Shown here piece by piece: positions 1 through 9,831 of a DNA stretch of 64,000 bases (positions within the stretch are counted from its first letter, which is position 1; each line of letters opens with the position of its first letter). Origin of the DNA: Plenodomus lindquistii (lineage: Eukaryota > Ascomycota > Dothideomycetes > Pleosporales > Leptosphaeriaceae); NCBI GenBank assembly GCA_025504975.1, contig JANUWI010000016.1, forward strand, positions 124,001-188,000. The letters are read 5' to 3'. The notes below the pieces were generated by a model. That model searched no databases and was not told the DNA's origin. It saw only the letters and a program-made list of their open reading frames with translations. Both the position numbers and the translations under genes were made by a program.

Positions 1-325
1 CGCGTAAAGGTAAACGTGGGTGTTTGAGTGAAAGTTGGTACGCCGATTGTCAGTGTTGGAATGTCTGGGTAGACGAGGGAGCTGGGGCCGAAGAAGGGGG
101 CGAGTGAGGGGTCGAAGAGAGGGCCGTTGACTGGATGTTTGTGTTGTTAGTTCTGAGTTCCTCCTTTTTTTTCATTTTGGGTGCAAGGAGTGGAGAAGAA
201 ATCATAGTTTGGAAATGTTGCATAGGTAAGGTAAGGGAAGTTAAGTTAAACGTACAGTTTGAACTCTGCGCAATAACTGCAGATACCATGGCCAACACCA
301 TTACCGGTAACACCACGCGAACCAT
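1..325 (-). CDS. Secreted protein, N-terminal part (runs off left edge)
   Basis: The start codon is at 325-323. Exon 1 (325-256) encodes a signal peptide: a short basic start, then a hydrophobic core VVLPVMVLAMVSAVIA and a likely cleavage site before QSSN. An intron at 255-131 (125 bp) fits well, with donor GTACGT, a CTAAC branch site close to the 3' end and a CAG acceptor. Splicing gives Q-S-S-N-F-N-G-P and the frame stays open to the window edge through a Pro/Thr/Phe-rich stretch (NGPLFDPSLAPFFGPSSL and onward, ending in repeated T-F-T). Unspliced, the frame stops soon after the acceptor region. About 66 residues are visible. I do not recognise the family. It is likely an extracellular or wall-associated protein. 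Confidence 0.6.
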
Positions 326-1464
326 ATCCTCGAATCCTCTTTTCTCTTTAAAACCACCAATGAAGATAAAACCCTCTCGTCTCGTCTTGTCTCGCGACCA
401 GGAATAACGCGTGCCCTAAAAATCGAACCCAGCGATGGAAAAAGCGTATGTTTGCGTAAATGTGAAGATAAAAAAAGATAAAAAAGGTCAAAACAATCAA
501 CAAGTGACTTGGGAACAAAGCTCGAGTTAAGATAGCGGAACTTTCGAAACAACAACAAAAGCGAAAATCGCACGCCTATATGAACATGCCCCCCCCGTTA
601 CCTTAATACCCACATTAAGGTCCCCCCATCTGAGCCCCCTACACCATAGAAGCCGAACTCGTACTCATTCAATAGCGCGCAGCGCATGACAGCCACACGA
701 TTCGGGGTCTGGTCCGAGACCCAGGGCTAGCCGCGAGACAATTCAATGCGAACGAGCCAGCAGCTGTGGTCTGCGGCTTCTTAATTTAGTTTGGCTACAT
801 AGTACAAACCTCGTGTATGGGGGACGAGTCGATGGTGTATTTTGGGGGCTTGGGCTGCCGTGGCGCGGTGAGTGGTGCTGGAGAGTGCGCGTGGGTTGGG
901 GGAGGCGCGTGGGAGGGTGGAATGATTGGCTGGGTGGGTGGGGCGGGTGGCTTGGCAGGGTACAAGGCACGTGCCCGGGTGGTAGGTGGTCGTGCGTGTG
1001 TGAGGGTTTGAGGGTGAGGGTAAGGGTGATGATGGGGGGTTTATGGGGTATCGTAGTGTTGTTTTGAATCAGTGCATTTCTCACACTGATATCTATGGTC
1101 TTCAAGTAATTTACGACGACTTCCTAACGGTCCACGACATCATGAATTATTGTAGAAGCGCACGAAGCTATTACAATATCTTGTTGTACTCTGGGAGCGA
1201 TATGCTCTCCCTTCAACCCTAGACAGATACATCTACACTCCATTGCCTGCCAACACTCCAAAACTTTCCAACTTCGCCATCTGAACTCATCTCAGCTACA
1301 GACACACTTCCTCGCATCCACCCACCACACATCGTCTCCTCGATCCATTATACCTCCTTATTATACCCAACGTGGGATGGACACATTCCGCTTGAGGCTG
1401 ACGTGATAGTTATACCAAGCTCCAACACGATTGATGTCCTCTCTGGAGACCAATATGATAATCA
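326..1464. other. Intergenic, no gene seen
   Basis: This is the upstream region of the left-edge secreted gene and the 3' side of the CofD-like gene. It contains a G-rich plus-strand patch at about 810-1040 (C-rich on minus). The open frames in that patch have Gly/Trp/Arg-skewed composition and show no domain. I see nothing else I can support. Confidence 0.5.
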
Positions 1465-3075
1465 CTACCTCACCGATCCCTCCAAGGTATTCCGTCGACT
1501 AGGCATCCTCGCATCCCTCTTCCCCATAGTAACCTCCAACGCCTGAATCAACCCCCTCTCATCATACCTCACAAAATTCTCGCCCGAGTTCTTCCTTCCA
1601 TACACCCTGATCGCTTCAACCCCTACACTTTTCAGTTCATCTCTGTTCACTGCCGGCGTGCCCGGCCCCTGGAGATGTATAACATGTGTTACATAATTCT
1701 TATACTTTGCTTTATCCACGGGACCAAAGCTTCCCTTGCTTTCTTCGCCGGCCTTCGCGATAGCCGCAACGAAGTCGAGGGCAGAGTAGGGCGCAGATGA
1801 TGGGCCGGTCTCGCGGTCAATAGTAGCGTTGAGGATGAGGATTTTGTAGCGGATGGTCGGGTTGCTGAGTGCTTCTCCCACACCTTTGAGGACGAGCGAC
1901 GGCACAATGGAAGTATACAGTGAACCGATACTGTAAATAACAGCTTGCGCTTCGGCTAATGCATTCAAGACCATGGGATTTGCTGCTATTCGGATCTCCT
2001 GGCCGTAAGGGTTGATGTACCATAGACGCTCGATTCGCGCGGGTAGTTCTTCTTCGTCGGCTTTGGAGAAGGTGATGTACTGCTTTCGTAGGGTGGGGAG
2101 GGATCCGGGGAGGTTGGCGTCTTCGATGCGATCGTGTTGTTCGGTTTCGTCGAGGACAAGTGCACCGGCTGGTTCGAATGCTGTGGAGATTGAGGGATGG
2201 GAGATTGAATTTTGGCCCGTGATGACGTCGCCGTTGGTAAGACCGACGGAGATGTGGTGGGTGAAGTTGGTATTGATGGCTGGGAGGACTGAGGTGTGGC
2301 TGGGGACTGAGCAGATGCTGGAGAGGAGGTAGATGGCTGACTCGAAGGAGCCGGTGAAGAGACGGGCGCTGCACGTGTTAGAACGTCGAGATAAGACATG
2401 GACAAATCATCGATAGACACACACCCTGTCAAGAAAAGATTGCCGATACTTGCCCCCGAGTAGTCGAAGCTAGAGGATGGTCTACGTCGTTTGATGACTT
2501 CATAAGCCACGACATTGAGGAAGGACCGAATAAGTTCTTTCTTTGCGGTTGAGATGTTGGTCCAGAGGTCGTGCTCCTCCTCAACGATCTGCGACCACTC
2601 CTGTCGAGCTGCTGCACGCTCCTTGGGCAATCTGTGGTTGAAGAAAAGCTTGATGGCAGCCTTTTCGCTTTCATCATTGTCCGGGTCATCTGGGATTAGA
2701 CGAACAAGACGACCTGTAGTTCGTCAGACGAAAGATCAGCTCGCGGAAAGGGTGCAGACAAACTTCGCACATCGCCAATACCTGCGGGAGTCAGCTTCTG
2801 TTGCTCTTGAGTGGAATGTGATACATGCCTGGTCCGCCGAAGACGCGGATGAGTTCAGACGAGCTTCCACCATTGTCACTGATAGGGATGACATAGCTTA
2901 GCGGGCACTTCTTGTCTTCCCTCACTGTTTTGAATACATCGACGAGATGATTGGCGGCGCTTCCACCGGAGAAGACCACGATGCCCTTTGTTTTGGAGCT
3001 GCCGTTGGTCATCTGAAAGGTTGGCGTTGTCACGCCGCTGTTGAGGGAGAGTAAGGCATCATTATTTGTGGCCAT
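1465..3075 (-). CDS. CofD/YvcK-family protein (UPF0052-like)
   Basis: Spliced product is 485 aa from exons 3075-2829, 2781-2764, 2713-2425 and 2368-1465. The family is the Rossmann-like CofD/YvcK group: bacterial YvcK links carbon use to cell-wall synthesis and CofD makes coenzyme F420. The role in fungi is not established. Family motifs in order are GIVVFSGGSAANHLV near residue 35, ISDNGGSSSELIRVFGGPGI then GDVRSRLVRL across three exons, ASIGNLFLTGARLF, and NPMVLNALAEAQAVIYSIGS with SLYTSIVPSLV. Intron 1 (2828-2782) uses a GC donor (CAG/GCATGT). Exon 2 is only 18 nt. Intron 2 is 2763-2714 and intron 3 is 2424-2369. Start 3075 is preferred because an in-frame ATG at 3147 adds only 24 unconserved residues. 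Confidence in the family is high and in function low. Confidence 0.88.
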
Positions 3076-3599
3076 AATGATGTCAAGAAAGGGATGGAGG
3101 AATGTTGACCTCGAGGGTCCTGGAAATGTTTTATCAAGGCATGGCAATCGTGACAGCGTGTTAAGTTCAGGTTAACGAGGATGGTCATTCACAAGGTGGG
3201 AACAGTGGAGGGCAGAGTCATGCACTAAGCCTCCCGCAATGGTTAGGGCAGATTGTCACGCGTTGCTACAATAGGCAATATCTCGCACTTTTGGTCTGTA
3301 GTTGGGATTGAATATCAATGGCATTCTTCAGATCATATTTTTTGCGTTTTCTACGAGGGTAAATATGCAGAAGAACCCTCGGCTTTGGTGAAGTTGTGAA
3401 AGATTCGCGAAGTATTCCTATCACGTCCCGCCCCTCTTCCTTGCCCCCTCTCATGCTCTGAACCCTTTCTGCAATCACCATATAAGGATCAAGTTCTCTC
3501 GTACAAGCTTGCCATCATCGTGGTGACATTGTGCGTGCTCCATATCAGCCAGTCCACCCATGAACAAACGGCCCAGGTCATGTCACATAGCGTATGCTT
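3076..3599. other. Intergenic
   Basis: This holds the promoter of the CofD-like gene and the 3' region of the small mitochondrial gene, both on minus. An in-frame upstream ATG at 3147 lies here. No further gene is supported. Confidence 0.5.
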
Positions 3600-3921
3600 C
3601 TATGAGTCCCTGGCAGCCGCTTCACGTTCCCTTCGTCGTGCGCGCTTCTCGATAAGAGCGTCTCGTCGGTCGGCCAACATTCTAAATTGTCGCTGCTCAA
3701 CACCCATAAGCCAGTAGCCAAAGCTGCCGCCGATACCCGCAAAGACGGGGTAGACCCAGAGGGATTCCTTGCTGAAGAGCGGGCGCATCTCAATGCCGAG
3801 TTGCCATAGTCGTGCGGCAACGCCTGGTGGGGGACATGGCAGTTAGCTGACAGTGTACGAGGCCCAGAGCGGTGCAGAGAGAATTACCGAGCCCGCCCCA
3901 GAGAAGGACCTTGTGAACCAT
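3600..3921 (-). CDS. Small single-pass membrane protein, possible mitochondrial complex I accessory subunit
   Basis: Exon 1 (3921-3888) encodes MVHKVLLWGGLG. A 64-bp intron (3887-3824, GTAATT to CCACCAG) restores the frame, and exon 2 ends at 3600. The product is 85 aa. It has a short N-terminal arm (VAARLWQLGIEMRP), one hydrophobic helix (WVYPVFAGIGGSFGYWLMGV, about residues 34-53) and a highly charged Arg/Glu C-terminus. Length, topology and the basic tail resemble small accessory subunits of complex I such as the NDUFB4/B15 group. That is my inference from overall look, not from a diagnostic motif. The gene is divergent from the SHG1-like gene, with 500 bp between starts. I am confident it is a real gene and unsure of its name. 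Confidence 0.72.
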
Positions 3922-4422
3922 GGTGGGCGGATGTGTGAATGTGCGAAGTGGTGACGGTGTGTCTCGTGTTTCCCGTACTCGATGCCGGCGTTTGCAGAGG
4001 TGCTGGCGTGGCAATTGGCGGCTGCTGTGTCGTGAGGGCGCCGTCTGGCTGCGCGGGCGTGTGGTTGACGATGCATGAGCTCCGCAGAGTGCCAAGCCCA
4101 TGACCCGCGCGGATGCGGAAGCAACGACCGGCCTCGTACCTTTGCGCCCAAACTCACTGCGAACCACTCTCCTGACATGTGACCTCATCACCACATCACC
4201 ACCCAGTGCGGTTCCTCTCTCCCCTCCTCTCTCCCCTCGCGCAACGGGAGAACCCATTTCGACTCCTCAATTGCGCCAGTCACGTGCACAGCCACTTCGA
4301 GCGCTCCCTCGCCTCGGCGCACGTCGGTCCCCTGCATCAAAGTGTCTGCTGGTCGCAAACAGTGACGTCCCCCTGCACTCGCTATCCTCCACCATCAACA
4401 CCTTCCCTAAAGAATTCCAACC
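3922..4422. other. Divergent promoter region
   Basis: Shared upstream region of the small mitochondrial gene (minus) and the SHG1-like gene (plus). It is pyrimidine-rich on the plus strand just before 4423, as is common upstream of fungal start codons. No coding signal is supported. Confidence 0.5.
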
Positions 4423-6643
4423 ATGGCTGAAGTCAGTCGCAAGCGCGCTCTCGAAGGTGATGCGCCTGCCACTGTTCGCAAGAAGTTGAGACCATCCGAA
4501 CTTCCTCTCTCCCAGGCCAAGCGATCGGCCGTGGACAGCTTAGTGCACACGTTTCGCAAAAAAGGACAATATGACAGCATACGGAAGGAGCTCATGGCCC
4601 AATACACAGCAGGTGTATGTTCAAATATCTGTTTATATTGTACAGTGCTAATTGATTCTCTAGCCTGCCAAAGACGAACTCGTCTCTGCGCTTCGCGAAC
4701 TTGTCGATCGTGAAACCGACCGCAACCCGTCCCTCCTTTCTAAAGATCCCCGAATGGCGACCACACTCATTGAAGGCGCTGGCGAGCGTAGCGACATCTA
4801 TGGCAACATCATGAAAACCGTCAACGGACTTCTTGACAAGCTAATCGAGGAGCAAGGCTTGCCCAAGATGCGCGAATATCGCATCCAAGAAATTGGCGAA
4901 GAGGCCGCTGCAGAGGAGCAGAAGCGAGGCAGCAAGACCGAGGAGGAATGGGCGCAGGAGGCAGAGGCCAGGCGACAGAAACGAGAGGCCATCAGAGAGA
5001 AGGAGCTGGAGCAAGAGCGTGAGCGGGAACGAGAGGAACGTGCTAAGCGAGAAGAACGCAAGCGTCGCGAACGTGAAGAAGATGAGGCACGCGAGAAGGC
5101 TCGGCAAGAAGAGAAGGAGCGGAGACGCAAAGAACGTGAGGAACGCGACAAGGAGGAAGAGGAGCGCCGGCGGAAAGACAAGGAACGAGTCGAGAAGGAG
5201 AGGGAAGAGGAGCGCATACGGAAGAAGAAAGAGCGGGAGGAGCATGAGAGGAGTCGAGAGGCTCGGCTCAAGAAAATTCGCGAGGAAGATGCCGCACGGG
5301 AGCGTCGCATTCAAGAGGAACTTGAACGAGACGAGCAAGCTCGGGGCGGGCGTTCTCGAGGAGGTCGAGCACGCAGTCGGACCCCAGATCGCAGAGACCG
5401 CCGAGGCCGAGACCGCAGCAGGCGTAGAAGTAGAAGCAGGACTCGGTCTCGAGAGCGTACCCGATCCATTAGGCCGGAGGAAGTCGACGATGATCTGGCA
5501 CTACAGATTCTGCTACAAGAGAGCGAACAGATCAAGAGGTCTCGTCAACGACCTGTGCTTGAACGGTCCGAGTCTCTGGAGCCACCTATGCGGAAAGCGC
5601 AACCTCCAAAGTCACTTGTGCCTCGAGATCCGGCCGCTGCTAGACTCGCGAAACTTGAGAGCAAGGCCACATCTCCAGCACTAAGGTCTCCAAGCAAAGA
5701 GCCTGGATCTCCTGCTCCATCAGCTTCAGTAGCAGCTAATAAGGACGAAGATACACCTATGGAAGATGCGCCCCCGGCAGACGAAGCAACGGCCAAATCC
5801 CGCTGGGACCACCCGCCCGACCTTCCAGCAAAGCGAGATAAGACCCGTGGCCGTACTCGATCGCGCAGTGTTGCTCGAAGCACAGCCACCAGAAAGCGCA
5901 GCAGAACCCGCTCTCCATCCCGTGGAAGCCGCTACGATAGACGCGGCTCTCGCGCAGACGACCGCCGCCGCTCCCATCGAGACGATGACAAGCATTCCTA
6001 CCGACCCCGCAACGACAGCCGCCGCCGTGACGACCGAGGATCCCGTCGAAGCCGCAGCCGCAGCCGCTCCCGCGAAACCCACACCAGTCGCCGCAAATCA
6101 CGCATCGGCACTCGCAGCCCATCACCAACACGCGAAGACCGTGCAAAAGACCGCTCTCGTTCCCGATCCCGTGGTGGCCGACGAGCTCGCGAACGTACAC
6201 CCCCACCGCCTCGTCGGCGTGGAGGCCGGCACTCGCGCTCCAGAAGTCCAGAGAATATCGATAGGTACGTTCCTGGTGGTGGAGGCGCAGGCGGCGGTGG
6301 TGGAGCAGGTTCTACGCGCAAACGCGGCGACAGCCGTGATCGAGAGCGGAAGAAGCGCGACGATAGTCGGCCTCGAAAACGGGATGATAGTCGTGAGCGG
6401 ACTAGGGGGTTCAGGTCTCGGGACTATGATCGATGGGAGGGTGGTGGACGGGAAAGGGCGAGTCGTAGGCAGGAATCGGATTGCTATCAGCCTGGCGGTA
6501 ACGGATCTACGACGGGTGCGGATGAGAGGGATAGGGATAGGGATAGGAAGACGAGGGATCGCAGTAGGAGTCGGAGTCGTGCGAGGAGGGATGATGGGGA
6601 GAGGAGACGAAGGAGGAGTCGAAGTCGAAGTCGTAGGCGCTGA
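4423..6643 (+). CDS. shg1: SHG1/BOD1-domain protein with RS-rich tail (COMPASS component-like)
   Basis: Exon 1 is 4423-4614 and exon 2 is 4664-6643, with a 49-bp intron (GTATGT to CTCTAG). The product is 723 aa. Residues about 30-130 match the BOD1/SHG1 fold: AVDSLVHTFRKKGQYDSIRK, then LVSALRELVDRETDRNPSLL and the helix around IYGNIMKTVNGLLDKLIEEQ. In yeast Shg1 belongs to the Set1/COMPASS histone H3K4 methylase complex. After residue 130 comes a long Glu/Arg coiled-coil-like stretch (REKELEQEREREREERAKRE), then many Arg-Ser dipeptides to the C-terminus, as in splicing and transcription-coupled nuclear proteins. The simple-sequence tail produces long false frames on both strands. Domain call is good. 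COMPASS membership is inferred by family. Confidence 0.85.
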
Positions 6644-7275
6644 GGTAGCTTGAAGGGGGTTGATTCATTTACTGATTGTATTACTACATGAACTACAAGA
6701 CGGTTGATGTCTACGCATATTAACGATGGTGAGATTCACATGCACGTTGTCTGTCCAATTGCTGAGATCCAATGTTCAACATATTATATATCATTTCTCT
6801 TCAAAGCTATCCCATCAGTGCTTATTTACTTCTCCTCAAATACTGTTTACAAGAACCTCCATGCCGGTCTTCCTTTGACTCATGAAATTAATCTCCTGGC
6901 ATACCTCTTTCCCTTCAATCCTCACATAATTCCCACTCCATGTGCATCTCACTGCCCGCCTTCTCCACCTCGCCCGATAGTGTTCCCCTGAATGTGAAAA
7001 TCCATAGCTTTCGAAACAAATCCACGCATAAAAAGGGTCTCATATCCATTGCGTCCCCATCTCATATCACGAGCCTAACGTTCAAGCCTCCACAGTAGCA
7101 AAGAGACAACAAAAGCACGCAGATGCAGATACAATAGAAAGAAATCTTCTGCTACACCTAGAGATTACACGTAGTGATTCAAGAACGTTAAGTCCTGTTT
7201 TTACTGTGGTGTGGTGTGTTGTGTTGGCTATGGAGATCCGTCGTACATACAAGCCTGTTATTTACCTAAAGGCGA
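6644..7275. other. Intergenic, tail-to-tail
   Basis: 3' region of the SHG1-like gene and of the possible small gene on minus. Composition is AT-leaning. No gene is supported. Confidence 0.5.
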
Positions 7276-7734
7276 CTACGAAGTCTTTCTTTTCCGCATC
7301 CTGTTTATAGAAGCATTGCTTTGCGTCTTCCGCTCATTGTCGACGACTTTATCTACATGGACACAACCGTTCACGGACTGGCAGGACGCGTCACGGTTGA
7401 AACGTGCTTTACGATTCTTCTCTTTTGCATACTCCACATTTTCTACTGTCTCGTCAGTGGTGATGGCGAGACCGGGATATGAAGACGTTGGCGAATTAGA
7501 GCGTGGAAGCTCTTCCTGGATACTGTCTTTCCTTGGGTCTTTTTGCGCGACCTGCGGTGCAGGTAATGGGCGGTGTTCCTGCGGTGCAGTGCGTTGGGAA
7601 CGCTGACATGGAGGGCTGGAAGTTCTGCAGCGGATGGGGATATGGTGAGATTGTCGTGGTGGGTGCGAGGGTAACATGGTGGCGAGGAGGAGTGTTGCTG
7701 AGAGGGCTAAGAGGAGCAGTGGGTCGAGCGACAT
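7276..7734 (-). CDS. Possible small signal-anchor protein, unknown
   Basis: The ATG at 7734 opens a 152-aa frame. It starts with a clear hydrophobic segment (LDPLLLLALSATLLLATML, residues 3-21), followed by a polar, basic, Pro/Ser/Gln-rich tail ending RMRKRKTS. This suits a type II or signal-anchored small membrane protein, or a secreted one. It lies just downstream of the HET gene on the same strand. No family is recognised and no intron is needed. Low-complexity composition and lack of known homologues keep confidence modest. Confidence 0.4.
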   Translation of the reverse strand: MSLDPLLLLALSATLLLATMLPSHPPRQSHHIPIRCRTSSPPCQRSQRTAPQEHRPLPAPQVAQKDPRKDSIQEELPRSNSPTSSYPGLAITTDETVENVEYAKEKNRKARFNRDASCQSVNGCVHVDKVVDNERKTQSNASINRMRKRKTS

Positions 7735-7944
7735 TGGTGGAATGTGGGATGCTTGAGACGGGTTTGTGTATTTGGATTGTGTGGTAGTTTGGCGATAGTA
7801 GGTGGGTGAAAGTGGTGCACGTGCAAGGCAGCAGGATATCAGTTTGTATATTGGAGGTGAAATCCTGTGCGCTGTGAAGGTGTGTGAAGGCCATGTCGGT
7901 GTTGTTAGGCGCACGCCCGCGATACGTGACTTGTCTGGCTCCCT

Positions 7945-9831
7945 TTACACAAGCCACATATCATGACATCGTGCTGCGTCAAAGCAGTCTCCGTCCATCA
8001 TACCGTGCACATAACTGTCGCCAATAAGTTCCCATTGTTGCTTTCCTGCTGACCGGATGATGAAGGGGGAGCCTCCACCTTTGAAGAGTGCAATGCTGTC
8101 ACCGATCTGAGTTGCTGCTGGAGCAAGGCCCAAGTACCCCAGCTTTGATCTTATCAATCTACGATTCGAGGCCATACCGAGGGATCTATCAAGGCCAAAT
8201 TCTGGTGCCGACTTGAAGATCTGCTTGGCACAGTTGAGACTAAAAGTGACCCATGCACATGCGGATGTCGTAGCCATACGCCCGATTAAGCGGCGTATCG
8301 TTGCTCCAGGGCGGTAGTAAGCATCCCACTTTAGGTAGACGGGTGTCGAAAGACTGTCTTCGGCGACCTGCCAACCGGCTGTGATGGTCTGCCAATACGC
8401 TTCAATCATTGGCTGCCCAGTGTGATGGTATACACCTCCACTTCGAGCTTTGGACATATTCTCCCACTGTAACAAGGTCTGATTCTGCTGCTTGTAGAAT
8501 TTGAAGACATCGATGAGCCAGATGTTGTAGTTTAGTAGCGCATCTTCACTTCCATACACAGCTCCCATTTCGGTGATGTGGTCCGTTTCGTATCCTTCTA
8601 GGCCAAGTGTGTGTGCGTCCTTTAGGATGGGCACAGCAGCAGATGATCCTGCCGCATTCCGGACAAGAATCTCGTCGTCTCCGTCATAACTCAGAGGTCG
8701 ATCGCGACGATTTAGTGACAAGGTACTATCCCAGGTAGACCAATCCGGAACCCAAGATGGTAGGCCCTCGACGGATGTGGCCTTCTTAATGTTCGGAACA
8801 CCCAATACATCAAGCTTCCGCTCCGACTTGATGATGGTATAGGCAATCCCTGTATACACTCGTTGTACTGATGATTTAACATCGACTTGAAAGTCTTGAG
8901 CTGTAACATCTGTGGCGAGTCCCAGAAGCGCGAATACCTTGTCTCCTAGACAGGTTGCAAGTGCGGGCCGAGAAAGCAGCATGATGCCAAGTAGATCTCT
9001 CTTGTGATCTTTCATCCTTGACTCTCTCGCATCCATGATACCAAGTACTCTGCTGACGACTTTCGTATATCGCGCTGGATCTGGGAAGATTGTGTCGAGG
9101 CCCGTCAGTACGTAGAAGGCCTTAATGAATCCATCCCAAGTACACGACTTTGCACCACATTGTAGCACCACGTCATCCGCCATGGCGACCTCCTGTATGA
9201 TCCACACGCGTTCGAACCAATCTCTTTTGAGGAGAGAGATGAAAGAGGCATATTCATCGTCATCGTTACGATTACGAGGTAAGTCCAGTTGCTTTGGGGT
9301 AAAGTGCTGTGCCCCCACTATCCCGTCGCCGCTTTCCTTGAGTCTTGCAGCTCGGTTGCCTGCTGAGATCAACTCGGGGATGAAATTCATTCCCTTATCG
9401 GTTTGTTTTGTACCCTCTCCTAGCCATACAATGACACGCTGAGCCTGTTGATATATCTTGTGCATAATCGCAATTTGCAAAGCCTTCTCTTCCGGATCAT
9501 TCTGGTTGATGCAAACGGCATCTACCCAGAGTTTTGGTCGTATGCATTCTTTCGGATGATCAGCAAGGAACTGCCTAAGGAAGCTGTCGAGACTCGGCGT
9601 GATGTCGAGCAGTGCATGTTCCCCATTCGCTAGTGTGAATCGTGTGGGAATCGTCCCTTGCCTTGCACCCCAACAGTAGGATAGAGCCGTAAAGTCATGA
9701 TTATTCTCAAATGGTGTATCAGAGAGCCGACAAACCAGCCCGCCAGCTGAGTCCGGATCTGAAACTTCGAGTGTTCGGATGGTAGTAGTGGTAGTGGAAA
9801 GAGGTGTGTAGGGATAGGCCGTGCGTGTCAT
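7945..9831 (-). CDS. HET-domain (heterokaryon incompatibility) protein
   Basis: Uninterrupted 628-aa frame. The N-terminal HET domain (about residues 45-200) is clear: FTALSYCWG at 47-55, LWVDAVCINQND at 101-112, then IYQQAQRVIVWLGEG. HET proteins mediate non-self recognition and cell death on vegetative fusion in filamentous ascomycetes. Many paralogues have unknown partners. The C-terminal 400 residues show no NACHT, WD40 or ankyrin repeats that I can recognise, so it is a stand-alone HET protein. It heads an accessory-like block with F-box and 2EXR genes. No truncation or frameshift is seen. Confidence 0.92.
   Translation of the reverse strand: MTRTAYPYTPLSTTTTTIRTLEVSDPDSAGGLVCRLSDTPFENNHDFTALSYCWGARQGTIPTRFTLANGEHALLDITPSLDSFLRQFLADHPKECIRPKLWVDAVCINQNDPEEKALQIAIMHKIYQQAQRVIVWLGEGTKQTDKGMNFIPELISAGNRAARLKESGDGIVGAQHFTPKQLDLPRNRNDDDEYASFISLLKRDWFERVWIIQEVAMADDVVLQCGAKSCTWDGFIKAFYVLTGLDTIFPDPARYTKVVSRVLGIMDARESRMKDHKRDLLGIMLLSRPALATCLGDKVFALLGLATDVTAQDFQVDVKSSVQRVYTGIAYTIIKSERKLDVLGVPNIKKATSVEGLPSWVPDWSTWDSTLSLNRRDRPLSYDGDDEILVRNAAGSSAAVPILKDAHTLGLEGYETDHITEMGAVYGSEDALLNYNIWLIDVFKFYKQQNQTLLQWENMSKARSGGVYHHTGQPMIEAYWQTITAGWQVAEDSLSTPVYLKWDAYYRPGATIRRLIGRMATTSACAWVTFSLNCAKQIFKSAPEFGLDRSLGMASNRRLIRSKLGYLGLAPAATQIGDSIALFKGGGSPFIIRSAGKQQWELIGDSYVHGMMDGDCFDAARCHDMWLV

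Noticed and set aside
813..1067. Gly/Trp-rich open frame
   Set aside because: It comes from a G-rich strand patch with no domain, and its composition is unlike the other genes.
4798..5338. Long open frames on the minus strand opposite the SHG1-like gene
   Set aside because: They are mirror images of the GAA/CGN-rich repeats, all Arg/Ser or Leu/Phe runs, with no start context or splice support.
5766..6653. 295-codon alternative frame within the RS tail of the SHG1-like gene
   Set aside because: It is a by-product of the repetitive RS coding. The real frame carries the conserved domain and stop.
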